Positions 38,517 to 51,692 of a stretch of DNA of 64,000 bases are shown here, piece by piece. The translations under genes and the position numbers were made by a program. The notes beneath the pieces were generated by a model that ran no database searches, had not been told where the DNA came from, and worked only from the letters and a program-made list of their open reading frames with translations. This stretch comes from Hemileia vastatrix. Its lineage: Eukaryota > Basidiomycota > Pucciniomycetes > Pucciniales > Zaghouaniaceae. Numbering within the stretch: position 1 is the stretch's first letter; the number at the start of each line of letters is the position of its first letter. The DNA is taken from positions 32,837,501 to 32,901,500 of the forward strand of contig JASXTE010000009.1 of assembly GCA_030280995.1 (NCBI GenBank), written 5' to 3'.

Positions 38517-40903
38517 TTAACTGATCAAGGTTATCAAGCATTAAGAAGTGAGTCACAGAGAGTCTCTGATGAATTGTCTCATTACATAGCAACCCATGAA
38601 AAGAAAGTTTCTTTATGGCAAAATATAAAAAATGATTTGTCTAAACTAAAAGATACTGTATCTTCCTGTTGCCAGGAGGTGGAGATAGATAAGATGAATC
38701 TGAAAAGATTGTATGACCATTTTTCATCTTTTGAGAATAAGAATCAGTTATCTTTTGCAACAATCAATGAGAATTTATCTAGTCTTCCAAGATTGAAAAC
38801 TAGACTAACAACCATTGAGGAGAAATTAAACTCATTGTTTATGGATCAAAAGTATTCTGAGATTTCTTTGAAGGAACAAACAGTACAGAATGCTCCAGAG
38901 CTACCTGTGGCTAGCTCATCTAAAAGTAAATCAGTTCCAGAAATACATGTTGATACCCCTGAGGTTCCATTAAAAACTAATGATGCACCAGGACCTTTAA
39001 CAGAGGGATTGAACAATGAGATTACTTCCCAACTAGAGAAGTTACAGCTGCTCCTTACTCAGAAACAAGCTTGTACTAAGGAGACTCCTTCAAATCAAAA
39101 GAATTGGCCAAAACTTGACCAGTACCCAACATTTGATGGTGATTCCTCCTCTGATTGGCAACAATTTATTTGCAGAATTGATAACTTAAAAAATTCTTAC
39201 AAACTTCCAGATGAGGAAATTGTGTCCAAGTTAATTTCTTTGTTTACTAATGTTTCCCTAATGTGGTATGAATCTGTTCTCCTGGATGGGAATGACTACT
39301 CATGGGAGGATTGGAAGAAATTGATTAAAGCACAATTTGGTGGCTCCAAGTTCAGAGTGGCTCAACAAAGGCAGTATGAGGAACCTAGATATAGCTCTTC
39401 TCCTGATAAACCCATTGAGTTCTTAATGAAACTTTTAAAGATCTTAAGGGCAATGGACCCAAATATGGAGTTTGAGTTATGGAAGGACAGGATCCTTTAT
39501 AAATTACCAATGTCTCTGAGAGACTTGATAGTGGCTAGGACTGAGTTCTCCAGAGAACCCTCTTCTTTCATTAATACTTGCAATGAGATCCTTCTAAACA
39601 ACAAGTATGATGCCAGAAGATTCATTCCTAGGACCCCTTTGGAGAAACCCTCCACTTACCAACAGAAACCTCGGGAAAAGGTTGGTAAACCTTCTGCCCC
39701 TGTTGCACCAAAAAAGTATGCAACAAACACTTGCTTCAAGTGCAACAAGCCTTGGCAGAAAGGCCATGTTTGTGACAAGAAGATAAATCTTGTAGAACAA
39801 ACAGAGAAGCATGCTGATGACACAGTAGCACTGGATGATACGTCAAGTGATTGTGCCAGCAATATTTCATATGAATCTCAACAAGAAATCTTGATGCTGG
39901 AAGAGGATATTCATTATTTAAATACTATTGATATTGATAATAATGCTTTATCTACAGTTGAAGATACTGAGATCATAAAGAACATTGAGGATAACTCAAT
40001 TGTTATTGCCCCTCTCAAGGCACCAGTCTTGATTAATGGAACCAGAATTGAAGTTGTTCTAGATTCTGGAGCTGGAAGAAGTGTAGTTTCTGAAAGAGCA
40101 CTTGCTTCAGTGGATCAAGACTATAAATCAAAACTGATGCCTATCATTTCTGAAAATTGGAGAGGTTATGGATCTGTTTTGTCCCCCATTGGTAAATACA
40201 AAGCCACAGTGTTTTTTAAATATAACCATGGTTTTGTAAGAGCTATTTGTGATTTTGTTGTCATGAAAAATGATAACTTAAGCAATCAGTTTATTGTAGG
40301 GAATGATATTTTAACCAAGTATGGCATAAAATTGGATCCCTCAAACCAATTTTTCACAATGGTGATGAATGAGAAGAGAAAATTTAAGATTTCCTCCCCT
40401 AAAAAATTATTATTGAAACCAGAATTGAACACATGTAATTCTTTGGTTCAATGTAAAGGAAGATCTACAAAAGAGATGCATGCCCTTTTGTCTGAAATTG
40501 ACAAAGCCTCTTTTGGAGAACAACTTTCTGGTGAGGATAAAGATTCCATCATTAATTTGATAAAGTCTTTTCCTATGGCCTTTGCTCATGGGTCACATGA
40601 ACTGGGATTAGTTAAAGAGGAAATGAAACTTTCATTGTCTTGCCCATTAACTGATATACCACCTAGTTTAAAGAAGAAGCCTTATCCTGCTTTTCCACAA
40701 AGAGAAAAGATATTGAAGACAATATCTCTACCCTTTTGAAAATGAATATTATTGAAAAGGTATTTGAAACATCTAAATATTGTGTTATCTCACCTGTCCT
40801 AATTTCTTATGAGAAAGATAAAGCCAGGTTATGTGGTGATTATAGAGCACTAAATACTTATACTGTTGATGATATCTACCCTTTACCTAGAATTAGCTCT
40901 ATA
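38517..40903 (+). pseudogene. Gag-protease and partial RT of element D
   Basis: Continues Gag after the MITE. The open frame from 38514 to 40739 begins with a GTG and is not a separate gene. Gag core about 39100-39620, zinc knuckle CFKCNKPW...GHVC near 39733, protease Asp-Ser-Gly near 40064 followed by Ala-Gly-Arg (Gly in B). A one-base loss near 40700 shifts the frame into RT (VISPVLISYEKDKARLCGDY), which ends at LPRISSI where the next element begins. Closest to B. Confidence 0.88.
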
Positions 40904-41150
40904 CACCACGGGAAATCTGGGGGTGAACTGCTAGCAGTTCCCTCTATTTGAAACTATCAGGAATTTTTCAGGAATCTGTTGGGAAACCATCCTGAAACTG
41001 TCAGAAAGATGTTTTTAAATCTGATGAAAAAACATTGAAAAAATAAACTGTCACAGATTGAATCCAGAACAATCCCTCCTTGAGCAGAGCTTAAGAACCA
41101 CATTGAACATCAGTTAATCTCAGGTTTGGCAAAAGGTTGGACAACATCAC
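40904..41150 (+). repeat. CACCAC-type terminal motif, copy 2
   Basis: CACCACGGGAAATCTGGGGG followed by the 16-bp palindrome GAACTGCTAGCAGTTC. Similar to 30852 onwards, including GAGCAGAGCTTAA further in. It marks the point where element D's RT is cut. Confidence 0.6.
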
Positions 41151-41269
41151 TTAGCATACCTTAATATTCAAATATTAAACTTGAATATATGTTGCGTGTA
41201 TGATATAGATGCATATGCATTTGAATTTGCATGGTGGATACTTATTGCATGCTAAAAATTGATGTGAAA

Positions 41270-41665
41270 TGCCTATCCAAAGTGTATGCATAATGACTAT
41301 GAAGAGTAAATATGTATAAAAAATATGCATAAAAATATGCATAAAAATATGCATAAAAATATGCATAAAAAGATGCATAGTGATTATGCATAAAAAATAT
41401 TCATATTGAATATGCATAAAATATGCATAAAAATATGCATAAACATATGCATATTGAATATGCATTAAAAATATGCATATTGAATATGCAAAAAAAGGTG
41501 CATATATGTATATGAATAAAATATATTAATATGCATATAAATCTGTATAATGAATATGCATATGAATATGCATAAATATGCATAATGATTGAAAAATGCA
41601 AAAAAAATGATGCTTAACGAGTATATTTTATGCATAAATAGAAATATGCAATATGAATTCATATT
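41270..41665. repeat. ATATGCATAAAA minisatellite
   Basis: Many near-tandem copies of a 10-12 bp unit containing the palindrome ATGCAT. Minus-strand ORFs here (Met-His-Ile/Tyr-rich) are artefacts. Confidence 0.85.
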
Positions 41666-42264
41666 GCATACAGATAACACTGGCAAGCCATTTTGACCAA
41701 AACTCATACTAAATTTTCATTCTGGACTAAAGGTGTAAGGGAAGGAAGAAAAACAGTCTGACGTTAGAAAAATGCTACATGCACTCATTTTGTAGCAGAG
41801 CAAATGAGAAGTGCTGAATTATGGTTGGTGCCCATAATTTAGTATGATATCATAATTTTATTTAATTGTTTTCAATATTGAAACGACTTTAGGTCGGTTG
41901 GTATGAATCTAGCTGTGCCAGGGTCTAATCTAATTATTTTAACAATTTCTTAATAATTAATGGGTTTTAATACAAAACAGGTTGTATTTTTTGTGGGATA
42001 TTGGATATGATAAGGTCTTTTGTAAAAAAAACTTATATTGTTCAAAAATATTCCTCAATCAGATGTGGGATAATCGCTACAAAAAATTGTAGTACTGTGG
42101 GAAATAAAATATATGCACAAGCAGTAAAGAAAGGACTGAGTGAACTCTTTTTGTGCCGTGGGAATCATTAGAGTGGAATTGTGGATGAAAAATTTAATTC
42201 ATTATTACCATTTTATTTGATCAAAAAATTTATAATATTAGAAAGAACTATTGATTAATTGGTA
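41666..42264. other. Intergenic AT-rich region, nothing recognised
   Basis: No ORF or repeat identified before the satellite starts. Confidence 0.5.
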
Positions 42265-45200
42265 TTTGACCTTTGTGCCTCACTCATATTTATCATTTGA
42301 TTGATTTTTTGTCACCATTATGTTATTAATATTATAAGTATAGCAAAAACTCGTGTGCCCAACGCATACCGGGTGATGTTACACCTTTTATAATATTATT
42401 AAATAAAGGTAAAAAAATATGAAAATGATTTGTTTTACAAAAAATAAATTGATATACAAAAGCAATATGAGGGATAAAAAGGTAAAATTAAAGGAAGCAA
42501 ATTTGAAATAAAAAATTAAAATAAAATTACTGCCATCAAGAGCAAGTAGACATGTTGGGGTGAACGCTCACCAGTGGCACTAAACTTGGACTATAATTTC
42601 TTTTCTGTAAAAATAAAAAAAATCCACTTGAGCTTTACCAAAACTTCAGGATGACGATTTTGCCATATCAAACAACTTCTAGTGCAATCATTGAAGAAAA
42701 ATTCATTTACATTGTAATAGAGAGAATTGATCACATCAGACTGCATGTGACAAAATGTGTCCAGCACAAGTTCGGCTGAACTTGTGCTGGACACTTTTAT
42801 GATGGAGAGTAGCTAGGATAGAATTTTTCTTCAGTTCATCTGGTATTTCTTATAAACATGTCCACTGGTATTTGATCTTTGTGCCTCACTCATATTTATC
42901 ATTCGATTGATTTTTTGTCACCATTATGTTATTAATATTATAAGTATAGCAAAAACTCGTGTGCCCAACGCATACTGGGTGATGTTACACCTTTTATAAT
43001 ATTATTAAATAATGGTAAAAATATATGTAAATGATTTTTTTTATGAAAAATAAATTGATATACATAAGCAATATGAGGGATAAAAAGGTAAAATTAAAGG
43101 AAGCAAATATGAAATAAAAAATTAAAATAAAATTACTGCCATCAAGAGCAAGTAGACATGTTGGGGTGAACCCTCACCAGTGGCACTAAACTTGGACTAT
43201 AATTGCTTTTTTGAAAAACAAAAAAGTGCAAATCTGAGGTTTAACAAAACTTCAGCAGAACCATTAAGCCATATCAAACAACTTCTAGTGCAATTATTGA
43301 GACAGAATCGATCACACCAGACAGCATGTGACCAAAAGCATCCAGCACAAGTTCGGCCGAACATTTTCTGGACACATTTATGACAGAGAGCAGCTAGGGT
43401 AGAATTTTTCTTCAGTTAATCTGGTATTTCTAATAAAAATTTCCATTTGTATTTGATCTTTGTGCCTCACTCATATATATCATTTGATTAATTTATTGTC
43501 ACCATTATATTATTAATATTATAAGTATAGAAAAAACTCATGTGCCAAATGCATACCAGGTGATTTTACACCTTTTATAATTTTATGAAATAAAAGTAAA
43601 AAAATATGAAAATGATTAGCTTTACAATAATTTGAATAGATATTGAAAAAATAGATAAATAAAAAAGTAAAATTAATCTTAAAGAGATCAATTATGAAAA
43701 ACAAAATACTAGTAAAATTCTTGCTCTGAAGAGCCAGTAGAAGTGTTGAAACAAATGGGAGCCATCAGGGCTAAATTTTAATAAGTGACCTTTTTTTATA
43801 AAGATTAAAAATTATACACCTGAGGTTTGGAAGAATGACAGGTGGATGATTCAGCTAATCAAAACTACTTGTAGTGAAGTTTAATAAAAAATGTTTTTTT
43901 GTTTCCATAGAGAGAATTGATCCCATCTGACTGCATTTGACAAAATGTGTCCAGCACAAGGTCCGCAGAGCTTGTGCTGGACACTTTTATGATGGAGAGT
44001 AGCTTGAGTGCAAATTTTCTTCAGTTCCTTCATCTTGTATTTCTCATAAACATGTCTACTGGTATTTTATCAGTCTGTATCTTTCATATTCATCATCCGA
44101 TTAATATTTTTTCACCATTATATTATTAATGTTATTAGTATAGCAAAAACTTGTGTGCCAAATGCATACCATGTGAAGTTATACCTTCAATAACTTTTTA
44201 AAATAGATGTAAATAAATTTGGAAAGGATTAGTTTTACAAAAATTAAATAGAAATTTAAAAGTAAAAAGAGGAATAAACAAGTTAAATTAAAGTCAAAGA
44301 GTTCAAATACAAAAAAAAAATAGTAAAATTTCTGCTATCAAGAGCCAGTAGAGGTGTTGAAGCAAATGGGAGCCATCAGGGCTTAATTGTAATAAGTGAC
44401 CTTTTCTTTAAAGATAGAAAATTATACACCTGATATTGGGCAGAACAGCAGGTGGATGATTCAGCTAAACCAAACTACTTCTAGTGAAATTTAATAAAAA
44501 ATTTTTTTTGTTGCCATACAGAGAATTGATCCCATCTGACTGCACATGACCAAACGTGTCCAGCACAAGTTTGGCCGAACTTGTGCTGGACACTTCCATG
44601 ATGGAGAGTGGCTGGGTTGGAATTTTTCTTCAGTTCATCTGGTATTTCTTACAAAAATGTCTACTGGTATTTTATCTTTGTGCCTCACTCATACATATTG
44701 TTTGATTAATTTTTTGTCTTAATTATATTATTAATTATATAAGTATAGCAAAAAATTGTGTGCCAAATGCATACTGAGTGATGTTACACCTTTTATAATA
44801 TTATTAAATAAATGTATAAAAATATTAAAATAATTTATTTTCAAAATTATTAATTGATATCCAAAAGCAATATGAGGAATAAAAAATTAAGTTAAAGGGA
44901 TCAAATATGAAAAAAGAAATCCAAGTATTATTCTTAATCTCAAACGCCAGTAGAGATGTTGAAGCAAATGAGAGCCATCAGGGATAAATTGTACCAAATT
45001 GACTGTTTTTTAAAGATAAAAAATTGTGTACCTGTGGTTTGGATGAACTATAGGTGGATAATTCAGCTATATCAAACTACATCTAGTGAAGTTTCTTATC
45101 AAATAATATTTTTTCATTGCCAAAGAGAGAATTGATCCCATCTTACTGCACCTGACCAAAAGTTTCCAGCACAAGTTTGGCTGAACTTGTGCTGGACACT

Positions 45201-48200
45201 TTTATGATAGAGAGTAGCTAGGGTGCAGGCCTTCTTCAGTGCAACTGTTATTTTTTTAAAACATGTCAACTGGTATTTGATCTTTCTGTGTTATTCATAT
45301 TTTATTATCTGATTAATTTTTTGCCATTAGAATATTATTAATTTTATTAGTATAGAAAAAACTTGTGCTCCAATTGCATGCCATGTTATATTACACCTTT
45401 TATAATATTATTAAAAAATGTTAAAAAATTATGAAAATGATTTTTTTTCCAAAATTATAAATTAATATCCAAATGTAACATGAGTGATAAAAAAGTAAAG
45501 TAAAAGAGATCAAATATGAAATAGAAAAATTCAAGAAAAATTCCTGCCTTCAAGAGTCAGTAGAAGTGTTGAAACAAATGAGTGCCATCAGGGCTAAATT
45601 TGATAAAATTTAATTTTTTTTAAAGATAAAAAATTTTTTACCTGAGGTTTGGGAAAACTCAAGGTGGATAATTCAGCCATACCAAACTACTTCTAATGTA
45701 ATTATTTAGAATTTTTTTAAATTTAATTTCCACAGAGAGAATTGATCCCATCTGACTGCACCTGAACAAAAGTGTCGAGCACAAGTTCAGCCGAACTTGT
45801 GTTGGACACTTTTATGATGGAGAGTAGCTAGGTTGGAAGTATTTCTCAGCACATCAGTTTTTTTTTTTCACATTTCTATTGGTTTTTTAACTTTTTTTTA
45901 ACATTCATATTTATCTTATAATTAATTTTTTGTCACCATATATATTATTAATGTTTCTAGTATAGAAAAAACCTGCATGCCAAATGCTAAATTGGTGATG
46001 TTACACCTTTAATAATATTATTATATAAAGTTAAAAAAATATGAATGTGTTTAGTTTTTAAAAAATTAATTGATATTTAAAATTAAAAAGAGTCACTACG
46101 CAATATAGGGGGTGGACTTGCTAGCAAGTCCTCAACCTGAACTCAGATGGAACTCAGACTGAACTCATACTGAACTCATGCTGAACTCTACTTGGACACC
46201 CACCTAAAACTGTTCTGCTGAGTGGTGTTCATCCCTGATTGTATGGTTCCTTTATCAATAGCTCAATGTGTGCTCAATCTGTGGTGAGTTTGGGTCCAAG
46301 GTTGCGGACTCGCTAGCAAGTCCGCCCCCCATATTGCGTGGTGAGTAATAGAAAAGTAAAATGAAAATAAATGGGATCAAATACAAAATAAAAAATACAA
46401 GTAAAATTTTACTATCAAGAGCCAGAAGTGGTGTTGGGACAGTTGGGGACCCCTAGGTCAAGACTTGGTCTAAACTTACTTTAATGTATAGCTAATAAAT
46501 TTTGAGCTGAGGTTTGGACAGACTTCTAGGGGACAATTTTACAATATTAAACATTCTTTACTTCAATAATTGAGTGAAATATCATTTTTATTTCCATAGA
46601 GAGAATTTATCTCATATGATTCATGCAACCAAAAGTGTCCAGCACAATTTCGGCCGAACTTGTGCTGGACACTTTTATAATTGAGAGTAGGCATACAGCA
46701 AATCTTCTTAACCTCAAAAGGGATTTCTTATAAACATATACGCTGGTATTTGATCTTTCTGTGTCATTTAAATTTACCATTTGATTAATTTTTTTTCATC
46801 ATTATATTATTAACGTTATTACTATAGTAATAACTTGTGTGAAAAATGCATACCAGGTGGTGTTCCACCTTTAATCATATATTATTAAATAAAGGTATAA
46901 GAGTATGAAAATTATTTATTTTTAAAATTAAAAATTGATATCCAAAGCAATATGAGCAATAAAAAAGTAAAATAAAAGGAATCAAATAAGAAAAAAAATC
47001 TAAGGAAAATTTTCACTATCAATAACAAGTAGAGGTGTTAGATCAAATGTATACCACCAGGGCTAAACTTGGACTACATTTTCTTTTTTGTTAAACCAAA
47101 GAAAGTGTCCTGATGAGTTTTGAAAAATCATCAGGAGGACATTTTTGCAATATCAAACTACTTATTTTGCAATGATTGAGCAAATATTCATTTTCATTTC
47201 CATAGAGTAAATTTATCCCATCTGACTGCATGCAACTAAAAGTGTCCAGCACAAGTTCGGCCAAACTTATGCTGGACACTTTTATGATGGTGAGTATCTA
47301 GGGTTCAGGTCTTCTTCAGTTCATCAGGTATTCCTTATAAACAAATCCACTTTTATATGATCTTTCTGTGTCATTCATATTTATCATTTGATTCATTGTT
47401 TTTCACCATTATACTATTAATGTTATTAGTATTGAAAAAAATTATAAGCCAAATGCAAACTGGGAGATGCTACATATTTAATAATCTTATTAAATAAAAG
47501 TAAAGAAAAATATGAAAAGTATTAGTTTTACAATAAATAAATTGATATTTGAAAGCAAAAAGAGGAATAAAAAAGTAAAATAAAAGTGATTTAATATGAA
47601 ATTAAACATTCAAATAAAATTTCTGCCATCAAAGAAAATTTGAGTTTTCAGACCAAAATTGCACCACCGGTTCTAGATTTGGAATATATTTTAATTTTTT
47701 CTAAATTAATAAAAGTGTCCACATGAGGTTTTCAAAAAAATCAGGATGATAGTATAGCAGTATAAAACTACTTCTTGTGCAATGATTGAGCAAAAATTCA
47801 TTTTAACTTCCATTGAGTAAACTTATCCCATCTGACTGCATGCAACCAAAAGTGTCCAGCACAAGCTCAGCTGAACTTGTGCTGAACACTTTTATGATGG
47901 AGAGTAGCTAGGGTGCAAGTAATCTTCAGTTAATCTTATATTCATTTTAAAAATTTCTATGGGTATTTGATCTTTCTGTGTCATCCATATTTATTATTTG
48001 ATTATTTTTAGTCACCATTATATTATTAATGTTTTTACTATAGAAAAAACATGTGTACTGAATATATACTGTGTGATTTTACAACTTTAATAATATTATA
48101 TAATAAATGTAAAAAAAATGTGAAAGTTATGATTTTTACCAAAATAAATTTGATATTTAAAAGCTAAAGGATAAATAAAAGGGTAAAATTAAAATTAAAG

Positions 48201-51120
48201 AGATCAAAGATGAAATAAAGATATTAAGTATAATTTCTGCTATCATGAGCCAGTAGAGGCTTCAGAAAAAATGGGCACCATCATAGATTAACATGGATCA
48301 AATTTACTTTTTACCAAAGTAAAAAATTGTCTACCTTAGGTTTGGAAAAACTTCTTGGGAAAATTTTTCCATATAAAACTACTTTCAGTGCAATGATGGA
48401 GTGATCATTCAGTCTCATTTCCATAAAAAGAATTAATTGAATCTGACTGCATGCAACCAAAAGTGTCCAGCACAAGTTTGGCCAAACTTGTGCTGGACAC
48501 TTTTATCATGGAGAGTAGCCAGGGTGCAAGTCATTTTAAATCATCATCTGGAATTTCTTATAAACATGTCCACTTTATTAAATCTTTGTGCCTCACTCAT
48601 ATTTGTTAATTGATTAATTTTTTGTCACCAGTATATTATTAATATTATCAGTATAGCAAAAACTTGTGTGCCAAATGAATACTGGGTGATGTTACACCTT
48701 TTATAATATTATTAAATAAAGGTAAAAAAATATGAAAATGATTTATTTTACAAAAAATAAACTTCTATCCAAAAGCAATATTAGAGGAATAAAGTAAAAT
48801 AAAATAAATCAAAGATGAAAATGAAAATCCAAGTTAAATTCCTGCCATAAACAGAAAAAAGAGATTTTGAATCAAATTAGCACAATCAGGGCTAAAGTTG
48901 CACTAAATTTTCTTTTTTGTAAAAATAAAAAAAAATCCACTTGAGCTTTACCAAAACTTCAGCATGAAAATTTTGCCATATCAAACAACTTCTAGTGTAA
49001 TTTTTTATCAAAAATTTATCTTCATTTCCATAGAGAGAATTGCTCCCATCTGACTGCACCTTACCATAAGTGTCCAGCACAAGTTCGGCAGAACTTGTGC
49101 TATACACTTTTATGATGGAGAGTGGCTATGGTAGAATTTTTCTTCAGTTTATCTAGTATTTCTTACAAACATTTCTACTGGTATTTTATCTTTTTTCCTC
49201 ACTCATAAATATCATTTGATTAATTTTTGTTTGCCATTATATTATTAATTTTATAAGTATAGAAAAAACTCATGCGCCAAATGCATACCAGGTGATTTCA
49301 TGCCATTTATAATATTATTAAATAAATTTATAAAAATATGAAAATAGTTTATTTTAAAAATTATTAATTGATATCCAAAAGCAATATTAGGAATAAAAAA
49401 TTAAGTTAAAGGGATCAAATATGAAAAAAGAAATCCAAGTAATATTCCTAATATCAAAGGCCAGTAGAGGTGTTGAAGCAAATGAGAGCCATCAGTGATA
49501 AATTGTACTAAATTGACTGATTTTTAAAGATAAAAATTGTGCAACTGTGGTTTCGATGAACTTTAGGTAGAAAATTTGGCTATGTAAAACTACTTCTAGT
49601 GAAGTTTTTTATCAAATAATTTTTTTCATTTCTATGGTGAGAATTGATCTCATATGACTGCACCTGACCAAAAGTGTCCAGCACAAGTTCAGCTGAACTT
49701 GTGCTGGACACTTTTTTGATGGTGAGTATCTAGGGTGCAGCTCTTCTTCAGTGCAACTGGTATTTTTTTAAAACATATCCATTGGTATTTGATCTTTCCT
49801 CTTTATTAATATTTATCATTTGATCAATATTTTGTCACCAGTATATTATTATTTTTATTAGTATAGCAAAAAAACATGTGCCAAATGCTTACAGGGTGAT
49901 GTTAAAACTTTAATAATTTTATTAAATACAGGTAAAAAATTATGAAAATGATTTATTTTACATAAAATTAATTGATATCTAAAAGAAAAAAAGGGATAAA
50001 AAGAAATAGGTTGAATAAAAGGGATTTTATATGAAATTAAAAATTCAAGCTAAATGCCTACTTTGAAGGCTCAGAAGAGGTGTTGGATAAAATGGGCATC
50101 ATCAGGAATAAAATTGTACTTAATTTGATTTTTGAAAAACTAAATGAAGTTTTCAACTGATTTTTTTCCAATATTTAGTTGGACACTTTGTCTATATCAA
50201 ATTACTTCTAGTACCATGATTGACCAAATTAAATCCTTATTTCCATATGCAGAATTGATCCCATATGGCTGGACTAGGCCAAAGGTGTCAACCAGAAGTT
50301 TGAGAACTCTTCCGGTGGACACTTTTATGATGGAAAGTAGCAGGGTGTAAGTCTTCTTTAGTTAATCTAGTATTCCTCATAAACATTTACAACTTATTTT
50401 TGGCCAAAAATCAAGTGGAAAGTTTGTCTATATCAAATTACTTCTAATGCCATGATTGACTAAAAATTGATTCTCATTGCCATATAGAGGTCGATCCCAT
50501 ATGACTGGATCTAGCAAAAGTGTCACCACATTTTTTGATAAAATTGGGTTTGAAAATTTTATGATGGAAAGTAATTGCAAGTCTTCTTCCTTTCATCAAG
50601 TAATCTTCATAAAAATTTCCACCTGTATTTTGGCCAAACTTCAGGTGGACACTTTTGCCATATTAAATTAATTCTAGTTCCATTTTGATAAAAAACTGAT
50701 ACTTATTGCCATATATAGATATTAAACCCATCAGACTGTGCCTTTCCAAAAGTGTCTACTTGAATTATGGCTAAACCTCAGTTGGACACTTTTATGATGC
50801 AGAGTAGCTAGGGCAAAAGTATTCTTCAGTTAATTTGGTATTCATAATAAATTTATCCTCCTGAAGTTCAGCCTAACTTCACGTGGACAATTTCGGAAAG
50901 CACCAGTTAGTCACTATCCATCAAAAAAGTGTTCACCAAAATTTTGGCTAAACTTGTGGTGGACCCCTTTGATCAGCCACAGTCAGATGAGATCAACTCT
51001 TTAGATGGAAATGAGGATGATTTTTTGGTCAATCATGGAAATAGAAGTAGTTTGATGTGGCCAAATTACCCCCCTGAAGGTCAGACAAACCTCACAAGGA
51101 CACTTTTTAGCAGGGAGTAA
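42265..51120. repeat. Satellite array 1: ~605-bp monomers with central 38-bp palindrome
   Basis: Monomers begin near TGGTATTTGATCTTTGTGCC (42265, 42870, 43447, then about every 600 bp). Most contain a palindrome with arm GTGTCCAGCACAAGTTCGG and its exact or near complement: 42757, 43947, 44556, 45162, 45772, 46635, 47242, 47852, 48463, 49070 and 49674. One degenerate copy is at 43337 and diverged ones lie after 50280. AAAA and TTTTATGATGGAGAG flank it. About 13 monomers. The array decays to irregular pieces in 50300-51120. Short ORFs reading SSTSSAELVLDTF are translations of the palindrome, not genes. Confidence 0.85.
46094..46343 (+). mobile_element. CACTA-like MITE, copy 2
   Basis: 250 bp, flanked by AGT on both sides (46091-46093, 46344-46346). 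Same orientation and ends as copy 1. Inserted within an array 1 monomer, which explains the longer spacing between palindromes 45772 and 46635. Confidence 0.9.
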
Positions 51121-51692
51121 CTGAGAAAAATCCATTTATCAGAAGGAAAATCTTTTATTGGATAGATGCCAAGGTTTCATACTTGTGTATTATGGTCAGT
51201 ATTAATTTTGAAAGTGTCTTTCCAAGCAATTTTATTGCCCCATCATGACTCATTTTGTTTTAAATTTTTCAAACTGTGTGATTCAGTATTAAGGTGTCAC
51301 ATAGTATATGTAAGTTCTATTAAGTGCCCTCCTATGATGCCTAAATTTATAATTTAATATCTTACATAATAATTTTTTTATATATAAATTCATCAATATT
51401 TTATTTTATTATCAAATTTAAAGAGCAAGTATCCTGAATTATTATATATGCATAAGCTTAGGTTAGATCAATTTGTGCTCAACAGAGGACCAAAATCAAG
51501 TTCTGGAGGATCAACTTGTGCATAATTTGTAATCAGTTGATATTCTGTCTATAATCAATCTGAGAATAAATGTAAATCTAACTCTAATTTACTTATTTTT
51601 ATAGAGTATTCATAAACCTGGAATAACTAAGGGACACTCTAAATTTCAAGAGAGGGGATTTCTAGCAATTCACCCCTAGATTTCCCGTGGTT
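51121..51692 (-). repeat. Segment ending in CACCAC-type motif, copy 3 (reverse)
   Basis: AT-rich sequence without ORFs of note. Its right end (51650-51692) is the reverse complement of the terminal motif, with TTTCCCGTGG. Array 2 starts directly after. Confidence 0.5.

Larger units (their letters stand above)
35643..40903 (+). mobile_element. Element D: truncated relative of B and C
   Basis: Has a 5' LTR (35643-36449), leader, 5' gene with intron, Gag, protease and the first part of RT, all homologous to B. At 40903 it stops abruptly within RT, where a CACCACGGG terminal motif begins. RNase H, integrase, chromodomain and 3' LTR are absent. A MITE (38257-38516) splits Gag. Several frameshifts are present. 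It is a dead copy. Confidence 0.9.

Noticed and set aside
41175..41707. Three overlapping minus-strand ORFs rich in Met-His-Ile-Tyr
   Set aside because: They are translations of the ATGCAT minisatellite.
42591..49107. Repeated short ORFs with SSTSSAELVLDTF-like starts
   Set aside because: They are readings of the array 1 palindrome. Each ends within a monomer and there is no conservation outside the palindrome.
42265..51120. CRISPR-like array
   Set aside because: Period of about 605 bp with diverged spacers that are themselves repeated. This is a eukaryotic satellite.
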